A stretch of 64,000 nt of DNA from Bradyrhizobium sp. ORS 285 (lineage in GTDB: Bacteria > Pseudomonadota > Alphaproteobacteria > Rhizobiales > Xanthobacteraceae), in NCBI RefSeq assembly GCF_900176205.1, contig NZ_LT859959.1, positions 3,865,001-3,929,000 on the forward strand, given 5' to 3'. Numbering within the stretch: position 1 is the first letter of the stretch; the number at the start of each line of letters is the position of its first letter. The notes under the pieces are model-generated. The model did not search any database and was not told where the DNA came from. It worked only from the letters and a program-made list of their open reading frames with translations. This document shows positions 50,377-59,746 of the stretch, one piece after another. Both the position numbers and the translations under genes were made by a program.

Positions 50377-51723
50377 ATGGCGATGTCACTGGCGCAAGAT
50401 CAGAGCTTCTTCGAACCGGCCGACCGGCCGCAGCCGGTCAAGGCCGATTTCGGCCGCTACGCCCTGCTCGGCTACGTCTCGATCGCGCTCGTCTTCGGTG
50501 GCTTCGGCGTGTGGGCCGGCTTTGCGCCGCTCGATCGAGCAGCGATCGCACCGGGCACCGTCTCCGTCTCAGGCGACCACAAGGTGGTGCAACACCGCGA
50601 AGGCGGGATCATCAGAGAGATCCTCGCCAAGGAGACTCGCGCCGTTCACCGCGGCGACCTGCTGTTCCGGCTGCAGCCGATCGAAGCCCAGGCCAACACC
50701 GACCTGTTGCGCAAGCAGATGGACGCCGCATTGGCCGAAGAAGCGCGTCTGCTCGCGGAGCGCGGCAATGCCCGGATGATCACCTTTCCCGACAGCCTGC
50801 TCAATCGCCAGAATGTGCCGGAGGCTGCGCTCGCCATTGCCGACCAGCAGCGCTTGTTCATCGAGCGTCGCAACGGCCTGATCAGCCAGATCAACATCCT
50901 CAATTCGCAGATCGTCCAGCAGCAGCAGGAGTTCGCCGGCCGCGACCGCCAGCGCACCGCGCTCGCAGCCCAGCTCGCGAGCTTCGACACGCAGATGAAC
51001 AATGTCCGACCCGCGGTCGCGGCCGGCTATTATCCGCGCAACAAGTTCCTTGAGCTGGAACGCGACCGCGCCCGCATCGAAGGTGACCTCGGCCAGGCTC
51101 AGGCCGACGTGGCGCGGCTGACCCAGACCGCGGCGCAGACGCGCCTGCAAATCGACCAGGCCCTGCAGAAGTACCAGACCGAGGTCGGCCAGCAGCTCGA
51201 TGCCACCCGCGCCAAGCTGTCCGAGCTGCGCGAGAAGCTCGTCATCGCCGAGGACGTGCTGCGCCGCGTCGACATCTACGCCGAGCGCGACGGCATCGTC
51301 ATGAACATGAAGGTCCACACCGTCGGCGCCGTCGTGAAGCCCGGCGATACGCTCGCCGAGATCGTGCCGGTCGGCGAAGGCGTCGACGTGATGGCCCACG
51401 TCTCGCCGCGCGACATCGAGAGTGTCGCCGTCGGCCAGAAGGCCGAGGTGCGCTTCGCCAATTTCTCCTCGCGCACGACGCCGACGATCTTCGGCAAGGT
51501 CCAGAGCGTCTCAGCCGACGCGGTGACCGACGAGTCCTCCAAGCAGAGCTATTACAAGGCGCGCGTCGTGATCGACTACTCGACCATTCCGCCCGAGATC
51601 GCCGAGAAGATCCTGCCGGGCATGCAGGCGGACGTCATCATCTCCACTGGCGAGCGCACCGTGCTCGAATATCTGGTCGGTCCGCTGCTCAACACGCTCG
51701 CCAAGACCTTCCGCGAAAAATGA
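50377..51723 (+). CDS. HlyD-family type I secretion membrane fusion protein (PrsE-like)
   Basis: The 448-residue adaptor has a cytoplasmic N terminus, one membrane helix (about 29-50, LLGYVSIALVFGGFGVWAGF), a biotinyl-lipoyl-like domain (VSVSGDHKVVQHREGGIIRE), a long periplasmic coiled coil (about 150-275) and a C-terminal beta barrel region with ISTGERTVLEYLVGPLLNT, the standard end of type I secretion adaptors. It should bridge the ABC exporter (53598-55322) and an outer-membrane TolC protein, which is not in this window. An opposite-strand cyclase-like gene is wedged between the two. Confidence 0.9.
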   Translation: MAMSLAQDQSFFEPADRPQPVKADFGRYALLGYVSIALVFGGFGVWAGFAPLDRAAIAPGTVSVSGDHKVVQHREGGIIREILAKETRAVHRGDLLFRLQPIEAQANTDLLRKQMDAALAEEARLLAERGNARMITFPDSLLNRQNVPEAALAIADQQRLFIERRNGLISQINILNSQIVQQQQEFAGRDRQRTALAAQLASFDTQMNNVRPAVAAGYYPRNKFLELERDRARIEGDLGQAQADVARLTQTAAQTRLQIDQALQKYQTEVGQQLDATRAKLSELREKLVIAEDVLRRVDIYAERDGIVMNMKVHTVGAVVKPGDTLAEIVPVGEGVDVMAHVSPRDIESVAVGQKAEVRFANFSSRTTPTIFGKVQSVSADAVTDESSKQSYYKARVVIDYSTIPPEIAEKILPGMQADVIISTGERTVLEYLVGPLLNTLAKTFREK

Positions 51724-51731
51724 GCCAACGC

Positions 51732-53420
51732 CTAACCAGAGGCCGCTTGTGCGGCGCCCGTCACGACAGCGATGTCGCGGGCGCGGCTCACGCCGATCAC
51801 GTCGGCCGTCCCGCCTCCTTCAGCGCCCACGAGAGTCTCGCGGGTCGTCCCGGCGAGATCACTCCAGCCAGCCCGCGTGGCAACGTCGTCCGACATCACA
51901 AGCTGCCAACCGCGCGCATCCGCAAGCTGCGCCATTCGCGCCGGCCGCTCCGTTCCAAGTCCGAGCACGGCGACCTGCGTCATGCGTCCCAGGCTCAACC
52001 GTCCGACGACAGTGTTGCTGATATCAGCGCCGATCGCGAGTTCGACCGGGCGGCCGATCTCCGCTGCGATCTTCTCGTTCACGCGGTCCATGGCCAGATC
52101 CATCGCATGGACAGCCTGCAGCGCGTCGCGACAGGCCTGATCGAGTTCCTGCTGCTCACCGAACACGGCGAGCACGCCGTCGCCGAGGAAACGGTCGATG
52201 CGTCCGGCATGGGCGTCGACAGCCGTACCAATGGCGCCGAAGATCTCGTTCATCATGAAAGCGAGGTCGGACGCCAAGCGGTCACCAGCGATGGTCGCGA
52301 AGGCGCGCACGCGGACAACAACGAGACAGACGGTTCGGCGCTCACCCGGACCATCACCTTGTGCCGCCACGAGCGTCGGCGCGTCCCCGCCTCCGACCAA
52401 AGGCGTGACCGTGAGGGGCGCCGTGGGACGGATCTGACAGGCGAGCCGCACATTCTCCGGCGCAGCCAAGTTCGCGAGCACCGCGCGCTCGGAACGGTCT
52501 GGCGCGGGCAGAGTCTCGGCGCCCTTCTCGATACGAACCCGGCACAGGCCGCAGCGGGCGCGCCCGCCGCATTCAGAGCCATCGGAGAGATCGTTGCTCC
52601 TGATGCTGTCGAGCAGCGTTGGACCGATCGCCGCCTGGATCGTCGTGCCTCCGGGAAAGGCGATGGCCACCTTCGGCGCCGCGAGCAGCGCGATGTGGCG
52701 GAACACCACGATTGTCGCGCCGGCCACGAGCAGCGCCGCCACAGCGATCCATGCCGACATCTTCAACAGACCGATCCACTTCGCATCGAGCTCGCTCGGC
52801 CAATGCGTGACATCGCGCATCCGCTCAGCCATTGCCGGATCACTCAGCAACGCAGCGACGGCGCGCCCGGACACCACGAAGCCCATCAGCGCCGCCATCG
52901 GCACCGCGACGGCCAGGATGATCAGCAGCGGCTGCGCCAAGCGGTACCAGCTGCGGAATTTCAGCCAGTGGTGCAGGCCGACACAGCCATGCGTCCAGAC
53001 CAGCAGCAGCAACGCGCTCTGCACCCACGCCAGGTTCGGCCACAGCAAGGCGAGCGCGTAGAGGTAGCTGTCCTGCACCCCGAACAGCGCATGCGCCACG
53101 TGTGTCTCGATGATGTGGGGCAGCAGCAGCGCTGGGACCGCAAATCCCGTCGCGAGCTGGATCAGCTCCCAAGCCGGCAGCCGCCAGGTGCCACGCCGGA
53201 TCGTCTTAAAAACCGCGAGTGCGGCATGCACGAGCAGCGCCGCCACCAGAACGATCATCCCGGGCCAGGACCTCGTGACGAAGAGCCGCCACTCCTGAAC
53301 CTCGTCCATGGCTTCGAGGCTGAACAGACCGACGGCATGGTTGAGAAAATGCGTGGCCGCGAATGCAAACAGGACGAGGCCGGAGACGAGCCGGATGGTC
53401 TGGGACGTGACGGCAGGCAT
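51732..53420 (-). CDS. membrane / 2Fe-2S ferredoxin / class III cyclase-like protein with degenerate catalytic site
   Basis: The roughly 562-residue protein (start ATG 53420) has an N-terminal multi-helix membrane domain (about 1-230) with His-rich helices (THFLNHAVGLF, LPHIIETHVAHALF, THGCVGLHHWLKF) like the heme-b anchors of rhizobial CyaC-type cyclases. A ferredoxin-type domain follows (Cys pattern ECGGRARCGLC then LACQIRP; plant-type 2Fe-2S). The C-terminal part (about 360-540) aligns with class III adenylate cyclases: it keeps FLGDGVLAVFG with the second metal Asp, but the first metal Asp is replaced by Arg (VVVRVRAF), and the N-x3-R site reads TERPARM. It may be a non-catalytic sensor or a divergent cyclase. 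Confidence 0.82.
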   Translation of the reverse strand: MPAVTSQTIRLVSGLVLFAFAATHFLNHAVGLFSLEAMDEVQEWRLFVTRSWPGMIVLVAALLVHAALAVFKTIRRGTWRLPAWELIQLATGFAVPALLLPHIIETHVAHALFGVQDSYLYALALLWPNLAWVQSALLLLVWTHGCVGLHHWLKFRSWYRLAQPLLIILAVAVPMAALMGFVVSGRAVAALLSDPAMAERMRDVTHWPSELDAKWIGLLKMSAWIAVAALLVAGATIVVFRHIALLAAPKVAIAFPGGTTIQAAIGPTLLDSIRSNDLSDGSECGGRARCGLCRVRIEKGAETLPAPDRSERAVLANLAAPENVRLACQIRPTAPLTVTPLVGGGDAPTLVAAQGDGPGERRTVCLVVVRVRAFATIAGDRLASDLAFMMNEIFGAIGTAVDAHAGRIDRFLGDGVLAVFGEQQELDQACRDALQAVHAMDLAMDRVNEKIAAEIGRPVELAIGADISNTVVGRLSLGRMTQVAVLGLGTERPARMAQLADARGWQLVMSDDVATRAGWSDLAGTTRETLVGAEGGGTADVIGVSRARDIAVVTGAAQAASG

Positions 53421-53597
53421 GAGGTCTCTACTGATGAGGCAAGCTTCGAGATCTGAGCAGGTCTGATCCATCCGGTAGCGGCTGCAACTGGCCAACTCAA
53501 GCGCCCGCAGATCGGCATCGCGCTGTGTGATGCCGATCACGGTCGCTGACGCTCGCTTGCGCGAAGCTCCCCAGCGTCACTGCAAGGGGATCTGATC

Positions 53598-55322
53598 ATG
53601 ACGACGAGCACCACACGAAGCCCGCTGGGAACCGCGCTCCGCGCCTGCTTTCCCGCGCTCACCGCGACCTTCGTCCTCAGCCTGTTCATCAATGCGAGCA
53701 TGCTGGCCTCGCCGCTCTACTCCATGCAGGTCTATGACCGTGTGCTCACCAGCCGCAATCTCGGCACGCTGGTGATGCTCACGCTGATCGTCGGGGTTTT
53801 CCTTGTGCTGTACGGCGTCCTCGAATTCGCCCGCTCCGGTGTACTGGCGCGCGCCGGCGTCCAGTTCGAAGGCACGCTGCGCCATCCGCTGTTCGAGACC
53901 ATGATGAAAGCCGAGCTGTCGCCGCGGCATCGCTTCGGCCAGCAGATCATCCGTGACGCCGAGACCATCCGTGATTGCATCTCGAGCGGCACCGCGGCGA
54001 TCGCCTGCGACCTGCCGTGGACGCCGGTGTTCGTCGCGCTGTGCTTCCTGCAGCATGCCTATCTCGGCATCCTCTCGCTGCTCGGCGCGACCGTGCTGTT
54101 CTCGCTGGCGCTGTTCACCGAGTTCTACACGCGCTCCAGCGTCGAGCGCACCAATGCGCTGGCCAACGAAGCCTCGCGCTTCGTCGCAGCGGCGCTGCGC
54201 AACGGCGAGGTCGTGCGTGGCCTCGGCATGGGCGATATCGTGCTGGATCGCTGGAGCTGCCGGCAGTCGGCGATGGTCGATGCCCACAGCACGCTGGTCG
54301 AGCGCGGCGCCGCGATGCATTCCGTCACCAAGTTCGCCCGCATGGCCGTGCAGACCTCCCTGCTCTGCATCGGCGCCTGGCTCGCGATCGAGCAGCAGAT
54401 CTCGCCCGGCGCCATGATGGCGACCTCCATCATCATGGGCCGCGCGCTGGCCCCCGTTGAGCAGGTGGTCGGCCAGTGGAAGCGCATCATCGCCTTCCGC
54501 TCAGCCTATCGTCGCCTCGAGGAGCTGTTCCAGGCCCTGCCCGTGACCGCCGCACCGACCGCGCTGCCGACGCCGCGCGGCGACATCGAGGTCGAGAACG
54601 CCGTGGTCTGGCCGCCAGCGGCGGGCCGTCCCTCGGTCAAGGGCGTGAGCTTCTCGCTCAAGGCCGGTGAGAGCCTTGCGATCGTCGGCGCCTCCGCCAG
54701 CGGCAAATCGAGCATGGCGCGCGCCATGGCCGGCGTCTGGCCGCTGCGCGAGGGCCAGATCCGCATCGACGGCGCCGCCTACAGCCAGTGGGACCAGAAC
54801 CGCCTCGGCAAGCACATCGGCTATCTGCCGCAGGACATCGAGCTGTTCTCGGGCACCGTGGCCGACAACATCGCGCGCCTTGCGAAGGTGGATGAAGCGG
54901 CCGTCGTCGCCGCTGCCAAGGCTGCCGGCGCGCATGACGTGATCCTGCGCCTGCCCAACGGCTACGACACGCCGATCGGCGAAGGCGGTGTGGCGCTGTC
55001 CGGCGGCATGCGCCAGCGCGTCGGCCTCGCCCGCGCCCTTTACGGCAATCCGCGGCTGCTGATCCTCGACGAGCCGAACTCCAACCTCGACGAGGATGGC
55101 GAGCGCGCGCTGGCTCACGCCATGGCCCAGGCGAAGGCCGCCGGCCGAACTGTGATCGTCGTCACGCACCGCCCGCAGCTTTTGGCGCATGTTGACCGCA
55201 TCATGGTGATGGCCTTCGGCAAGACGCTGGCATGCGGCCCGCGCGACGAGGTGATCGCCAAGATGCGCGGCCAGCGCGTCGTCGTCGCCCACGACCGGGC
55301 GACCGCCAGCGCCGCGGCCTGA
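53598..55322 (+). CDS. type I secretion ABC exporter (PrsD-like permease/ATPase)
   Basis: The 574-residue protein has an N-terminal six-helix membrane domain (about 20-310; SLFINASMLASPLYSMQVYD is the PrsD/AprD-type start) and a C-terminal ATPase with Walker A IVGASASGKSS, signature LSGGMRQRVGLARALYG and Walker B LLILDEPNSNLDE. It exports an unfolded C-terminal-signal protein, often RTX type; no such substrate is in the window. There is no C39 peptidase domain. It pairs with the HlyD-like adaptor at 50377 and is followed after 32 bp by an exported Pro/Ala-rich protein gene. Confidence 0.92.
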   Translation: MTTSTTRSPLGTALRACFPALTATFVLSLFINASMLASPLYSMQVYDRVLTSRNLGTLVMLTLIVGVFLVLYGVLEFARSGVLARAGVQFEGTLRHPLFETMMKAELSPRHRFGQQIIRDAETIRDCISSGTAAIACDLPWTPVFVALCFLQHAYLGILSLLGATVLFSLALFTEFYTRSSVERTNALANEASRFVAAALRNGEVVRGLGMGDIVLDRWSCRQSAMVDAHSTLVERGAAMHSVTKFARMAVQTSLLCIGAWLAIEQQISPGAMMATSIIMGRALAPVEQVVGQWKRIIAFRSAYRRLEELFQALPVTAAPTALPTPRGDIEVENAVVWPPAAGRPSVKGVSFSLKAGESLAIVGASASGKSSMARAMAGVWPLREGQIRIDGAAYSQWDQNRLGKHIGYLPQDIELFSGTVADNIARLAKVDEAAVVAAAKAAGAHDVILRLPNGYDTPIGEGGVALSGGMRQRVGLARALYGNPRLLILDEPNSNLDEDGERALAHAMAQAKAAGRTVIVVTHRPQLLAHVDRIMVMAFGKTLACGPRDEVIAKMRGQRVVVAHDRATASAAA

Positions 55323-55354
55323 AAGCAACGAACACAGATTGCAAGGAGCCAGCC

Positions 55355-56128
55355 ATGACAAAGTTCACATCGCGCGCGACGACCCTCCAGCTGACGCTTG
55401 CGGCCGCGGTCCTGTGGCCGATGGCAGCCTTTGCGGAAACACCGATGACGGCACGGCAGATGCTGGCTCACGCCCAGACGCAGGCCCTCAATGTCCCCGG
55501 CGACATCAAGAAGCCGGAGCTGGACCGGAGCGAGAAGATCACCAGCGCGTCCATCGCCGCCCCCGTGGAGACGACAGCCATCGCTGCGCCGCTGCCGGTG
55601 ATCGAGCCCCCTGCGCCGATTGCGCCGCCGAGCGCGACGCTCACGGCGGTCCCTGCGCCTGTCATCGCGCCGGAAGCAGCTTCGCCGCAACTCCGGGCCA
55701 ACGCAGTGGTGGCCGCTGCGCCCACAGCCGATATTGTCAAAGCATCCAACACGACGCCCGTCGCGCCGCCCGTTGTCGCCAACACCGTCGCGCCACCGCC
55801 TGCAGTTCCGGCAACGCCTCCTGCCGCAACCGTCGCCGCACCTGCCCCAGCATCGCCCACCGCTGCTGCTCCGGCGGCATCGGCCGCCCCGCCGTCCCGG
55901 GCCCAAGCCGTTGCCGTCGCCCCGTCGACCAAGTCGCCGACGCCCGAGAAGACCGTTCAGGCGCAGCGTCAGCCGACCCCGACCAGCGCGGCCCCGGCAC
56001 ACCCTGCCCGCAAACCGGCAGCAAGATCGTCCGCACGCGGCACCGAGACGAGCGTCGAGACCCAGATCGCCCGCATCATGCGCCGGCCCGAGGTACAGTC
56101 GCTGATGTCGCAGTATGGCTTGGAATGA
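55355..56128 (+). CDS. exported Pro/Ala-rich protein downstream of the type I exporter
   Basis: Start 55355 has AAGGAG upstream. The 257-residue product has a signal peptide (about 1-28, LQLTLAAAVLWPMAAFA-E), a short helix (MTARQMLAHAQTQALNVPGD) and then about 170 residues of low-complexity Ala/Pro/Val sequence. The C terminus is compact and basic (VETQIARIMRRPEVQSLMSQ) and ends YGLE. The extended region could span the periplasm. Because it has an N-terminal Sec signal it is not a type I substrate; an accessory role for the exporter is possible from the 32-bp spacing, not demonstrated. Confidence 0.65.
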   Translation: MTKFTSRATTLQLTLAAAVLWPMAAFAETPMTARQMLAHAQTQALNVPGDIKKPELDRSEKITSASIAAPVETTAIAAPLPVIEPPAPIAPPSATLTAVPAPVIAPEAASPQLRANAVVAAAPTADIVKASNTTPVAPPVVANTVAPPPAVPATPPAATVAAPAPASPTAAAPAASAAPPSRAQAVAVAPSTKSPTPEKTVQAQRQPTPTSAAPAHPARKPAARSSARGTETSVETQIARIMRRPEVQSLMSQYGLE

Positions 56129-56160
56129 TCGTAAGCGTGGACAGCCGACGTGGTCAGCGC

Positions 56161-56553
56161 TCAGTTCTGCGGCACGTCGGCCGTCTGATGGTCAGCGGGT
56201 GGATCGAACAGGCATTGCAGAGCAGGTTTGGCGATCCTGGTGAAGGTTGGGCCGATCTCGCCCCGCTTGGCCGGCGGCACCCACGCCGTCTCGATCGTGG
56301 GCACGCCGGTCTCCCTGATCCCGCGCAGCAGTGCCTCGCGCAGATCGACATCCTCCACCACGGCAGCGGCCTGGTCATGCAGGCAGGAGCAGACAGCTTC
56401 GGGATGCCCCCATCGGCCGATCATGTGAGGGGCGCATTGACGGACGAACTCGCTCCGCAGATCGGACCATTGCGCTGCAGGCTGGGCATCGACAGGAGAC
56501 CAGGAGAGACAGGACAGAACGGCCAGCGCCGCAGCACCCAGTCGAATGAGCAT
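56161..56553 (-). CDS. exported hypothetical protein (130 aa)
   Basis: Start 56553 (MLIRLGAAALAVLSCLSW) gives a signal peptide of about 23 residues. The mature protein has four cysteines (VRQCAPHMIG, VCSCLHDQ, LQCLFDPP), a helical middle (AAAVVEDVDLREALLRGIRE) and WVPPAKRGEIG. The C-x-C pair might bind metal or form disulfides. The family is not recognised. It converges on the preceding Pro/Ala-rich gene with 32 bp between stops. Confidence 0.62.
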   Translation of the reverse strand: MLIRLGAAALAVLSCLSWSPVDAQPAAQWSDLRSEFVRQCAPHMIGRWGHPEAVCSCLHDQAAAVVEDVDLREALLRGIRETGVPTIETAWVPPAKRGEIGPTFTRIAKPALQCLFDPPADHQTADVPQN

Positions 56554-57081
56554 GATGGACCGCTGGCCTCGTATTCTTCTCATGACACCCGCGCCGAACC
56601 GGACGACACAATGGATGACATCGCCGCCCGCCGATGTTTCATAGCCATTTCACGTTTCATCCGGGCGGCGCCACAAGCCTGAAATGGTTTCGTCGACCGC
56701 TGTTTTGTTTCGTGCGGCTTGCCCGACGACACAAAATGCAATCCAAACGAGAAGCTCCGGCGTCCATCAAACAGGGGATGCCCACGCGGTGGATCGGCAC
56801 GGAAGCAATTGACCGCGCGGCCCGACCTCAGATTCGGGCCATGCAGGGCTTCTTAAGATCGGTGCTGTAACGCTGCCACATGAACAAGACGCCCATCCCT
56901 GCCTCCGCCGCCAAAACGCAGCACCGGCGCAGTCCGCTGTCCGCACCGATGGCTCAGCAGAGTCGCGAGAGCTTTGCTGGCTCGACACCGCAAAGCCTGG
57001 TCCAACTGATCGGCTGCCACGATCCGGGCCAACGCAGATTGCATGGCAAGACGGACAGCCGATCGGCGATCGGTGCACTTC
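56554..57081. other. 528-bp region without a supported gene
   Basis: It lies between the start of the exported 130-aa protein and the 3' end of creA. Plus-strand frames 56634-56870 and 56880-57092 and minus-strand frames across 56767-57119 lack ribosome sites and family resemblance. A TTGACC near 56810 could be a -35 box. No repeat or RNA gene recognised. Together with the broken creA next door it may be decaying sequence. Confidence 0.35.
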
Positions 57082-57634
57082 CTATTGAATGAAGTCGCCG
57101 CACTTCTGGACTTCACCATCGTCGGACTTGCCCCAGGGCATCACCGGGACCGATGACGTCGAGTTCTTCGGCGAACCTTCGATCAGCTTGTCGGAATAGA
57201 CCATGTAGACGAGCACGTTGCGCTTGGCGTCACAGCCGCGCACGATCTGCATCTTCTTGAAGAACAGCGACCGCCGCTGCCGGAACATGTCGTCGGCCTG
57301 CTCGCAGCTTGCGCTTGAAGCGAATCGGTCCGATCTGCCGGCAAGCGAGCGAGATGTCCGAGACCTCCTCGGAAAGGCCAAGCCAGCCGGCATAGCCGCC
57401 CTTCTGAGGAACGGTGAAGTGGCAGGCCACGCCCTCAACCTCTGGATCATCAACGCCATAGGTGGCGAGCTTGTCATTCGGGCTCAGCAGCTTGAACACC
57501 GTCGACCGACGGAAGATCAGATCCGGCTCATCGGCGGCGTAGGCTGACACCACGGGCGAGGACAGTCCAATAAGCGATAGGAATGCTAAGGTTTTCAGCC
57601 ACAGATCAAACCGTTTGGTGGCTCTGAACGACAT
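57082..57634 (-). pseudogene. creA: creA-like gene with a single-base frameshift
   Basis: The N-terminal part (from ATG 57634) reads MSFRATKRFDLWLKTLAFLS, a signal peptide, then the CreA hallmarks [39 protein letters not shown] and [12 protein letters not shown]. There the frame fails: the next codons in frame run into unrelated Arg-rich sequence, whereas the -1 frame continues the family perfectly ([47 protein letters not shown]). Removing one base, probably the G at 57304 on the plus strand, restores one frame of about 183 residues. No slippery sequence is present, so it is either a real recent mutation or an assembly error. CreA is an exported protein of unknown function. Confidence 0.85.
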
Positions 57635-57858
57635 GTCGGTCTCCGTTATACCGCCGATGCTCGGCGTACCGCCCATGTAGGAACACAAACGCCTGCAAGG
57701 AAGGCACTGCCTGCCGCTGCGCGATGCGCGTTTAACGGGATGTGAGGCTTTTCTGCTACGATCGGAACGAAAATCAGGGCGGGCAGAAGCCCCAAGCTGG
57801 TGAACGCAGACTCCGTCTGCGACACTAAAGACCAGATGGTTCTTGAGGATTTGCCGGA

Positions 57859-59592
57859 ATGCTCTGCGTTCGTGCAGCCGCCAGGGGGCGGTTCTTTTGT
57901 GCAGCAATCGTTTCAGTACCGCTTGTTCTAGCCGCCACATCATGGGCTGACGCTGCGTCCTATTATTATTGGAATGACCAGCAGCCGGTCACCATCGCGC
58001 CACCTGTGCGTCCGGCGATGTCGCCCCGCAAGCCGAAGGTCAAGAAGACCGCGACGATCGAGAAGGAAGCAGCCAAGCCACAGGGGCCGCTCACGATCGC
58101 TGTGTCGATCAACAAACAGCAAGTCAAGGTGTATGACGCCAACGGCCTGTTCGCCGAGGCGCCGGTCTCGACCGGCATGAAGGGGCACTCCACGCCGATG
58201 GGCGTGTTCAGCGTCATCCAGAAGCAGAAATTCCATCGCTCCAACATCTACAGCGGCGCGCCGATGCCGTTCATGCAGCGCATCACCTGGTCTGGCGTCG
58301 CGCTCCATGCCGGCGTTCTTCCGGGCTATCCCGCCTCGCATGGCTGCATCCGCATGCCCGCGAGCTTTGCACCCAAGATCTATGGCTGGACGCGGATGGG
58401 ATCGCGCGTTCTCGTGACGCCAGGTGAGGTGGCGCCGGCCAGCTTCTCACATCCGATGCTCGCCGCACTGAAGGCGCCGCAGCCGAGCGCCGCGGTGCAG
58501 CCCGACGCCAGCGCTCCTGGGACCAAGTCGGACAAGGGCGCAGCCGTGGCGACGCCGACCATCACCGTTGCCACGATCGACCTGCGCGCCACGATCGGCC
58601 ACGCTGAGGGCGCCAGCGACATCAGTGCGGCCGCCCGCCCGTTGCGAACCGCCGATGCCAGCAACGCCACCGGCATGCCGGCCACGACCTCCATCGCTTC
58701 GCCGAGCGCCGAACAACCGCGGTCGAACACGAGCGAAGCTCCCAATCCAGCCGCCGATCTGAAGCCTGCCGTCGCCGACACGACAACCAGCGAGGCCGCG
58801 CCCACCTCAAGCGCTGCGCCGGTCAAGGCCGAAGCCGCGACTTCGGACGAGCCCAAGCCGGCTGAGAGCGAGACCGGACCGGCTCTGGCGAGCCAGCCCG
58901 CACCGAGCGACAGGGGCCATGCGGAGGCGACGGGATCCACCGACCTCAAGCCCGACGAAGCAAAGCCTGCCGAGGCAAAGGCTGGTGACGCGAAGATCGC
59001 CGACCAGCCTGCCGGGCCGTCCACGACGACCGCCGACACTCCGGCAAAGCCTGCCGATGCCAACGATCTCACCAAGGACCAATCCCGCGTCGCCGCGCCC
59101 GACAAGCCGATCGCACCGAAGCCGGAGTTGAAGCGCAACAGCCAGATCGCGATCTTCATCAGCCGCAAGGATTCCAAGCTTTACGTCCGCCAGAACTTCG
59201 CGCCGGTGTTCAACACGGCAGTGACCATCGCGCCCTCCGACAAGCCGCTCGGCACCCACGTGTTCACCGCGGCGACTGACAAGGCGGATCCGGCAACGAT
59301 GCGCTGGACGGTGATCTCGCTGCCGACCTCGGCGCGCGGCGCCGCAGCCAATGAAGGGGCCGACAAGGCGGTCCGACGCGGCAAGAAGGTCGCGGAGGCG
59401 CATGTCGAAACAAAGCCGGCGGTCGTGTTGAGCACGCCGTCCGAAGCGCTCGACCGCATCACGATCCCTGCCGACGTCATGGCCTGGCTCGGCGAGGCGC
59501 TGTCGACCGGAAGTTCGCTGATCGTCTCCGACCAGGGCATCAACCAGGGCGAGACCGGCGAAGGCACCGACTTCATCGTTTCGCTGCGCTGA
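57859..59592 (+). CDS. L,D-transpeptidase (YkuD) with long linker and second, degenerate YkuD-like segment
   Basis: The 577-residue protein has a signal peptide (about 8-33), a YkuD domain (about 75-200; LTIAVSINKQQVKVYDANGL, HSTPMGVFSVIQK and ALHAGVLPGYPASHGCIRMP with catalytic Cys163), a low-complexity linker of about 220 residues (Ala/Pro/Thr/Glu), and a C-terminal region (about 425-577) that looks like another YkuD half (IAIFISRKDSKLYVRQNFAP, APSDKPLGTHVFTA) but without the SHGC motif. L,D-transpeptidases form 3-3 peptidoglycan crosslinks or attach proteins to it in the periplasm. Start 57859 is the first ATG that includes the signal peptide. The gene is divergent from creA. Confidence 0.88.
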   Translation: MLCVRAAARGRFFCAAIVSVPLVLAATSWADAASYYYWNDQQPVTIAPPVRPAMSPRKPKVKKTATIEKEAAKPQGPLTIAVSINKQQVKVYDANGLFAEAPVSTGMKGHSTPMGVFSVIQKQKFHRSNIYSGAPMPFMQRITWSGVALHAGVLPGYPASHGCIRMPASFAPKIYGWTRMGSRVLVTPGEVAPASFSHPMLAALKAPQPSAAVQPDASAPGTKSDKGAAVATPTITVATIDLRATIGHAEGASDISAAARPLRTADASNATGMPATTSIASPSAEQPRSNTSEAPNPAADLKPAVADTTTSEAAPTSSAAPVKAEAATSDEPKPAESETGPALASQPAPSDRGHAEATGSTDLKPDEAKPAEAKAGDAKIADQPAGPSTTTADTPAKPADANDLTKDQSRVAAPDKPIAPKPELKRNSQIAIFISRKDSKLYVRQNFAPVFNTAVTIAPSDKPLGTHVFTAATDKADPATMRWTVISLPTSARGAAANEGADKAVRRGKKVAEAHVETKPAVVLSTPSEALDRITIPADVMAWLGEALSTGSSLIVSDQGINQGETGEGTDFIVSLR

Positions 59593-59746
59593 CGACCGAC
59601 GACCTCCCTCTTTCCGCCCCAGGGCAAGGGTATCCCTTGCTGGAAAGCAGCCTGATCCAACGCAATGCCGCGCCCGTTGATACAACGGCCGGCCGAGCGC
59701 GGGCGCATGCATGCTGACGGGGCTGGCTCTGCACAGGGAGATTCAC

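Noticed and set aside
56634..57092. Two plus-strand frames in the gap before creA
   Set aside because: No ribosome site and no recognisable domain; the second runs into the 3' end of creA.
57295..57315. Programmed frameshifting in creA
   Set aside because: There is no slippery heptamer, downstream pseudoknot or internal SD around the shift point; a mutation or sequence error explains it better.
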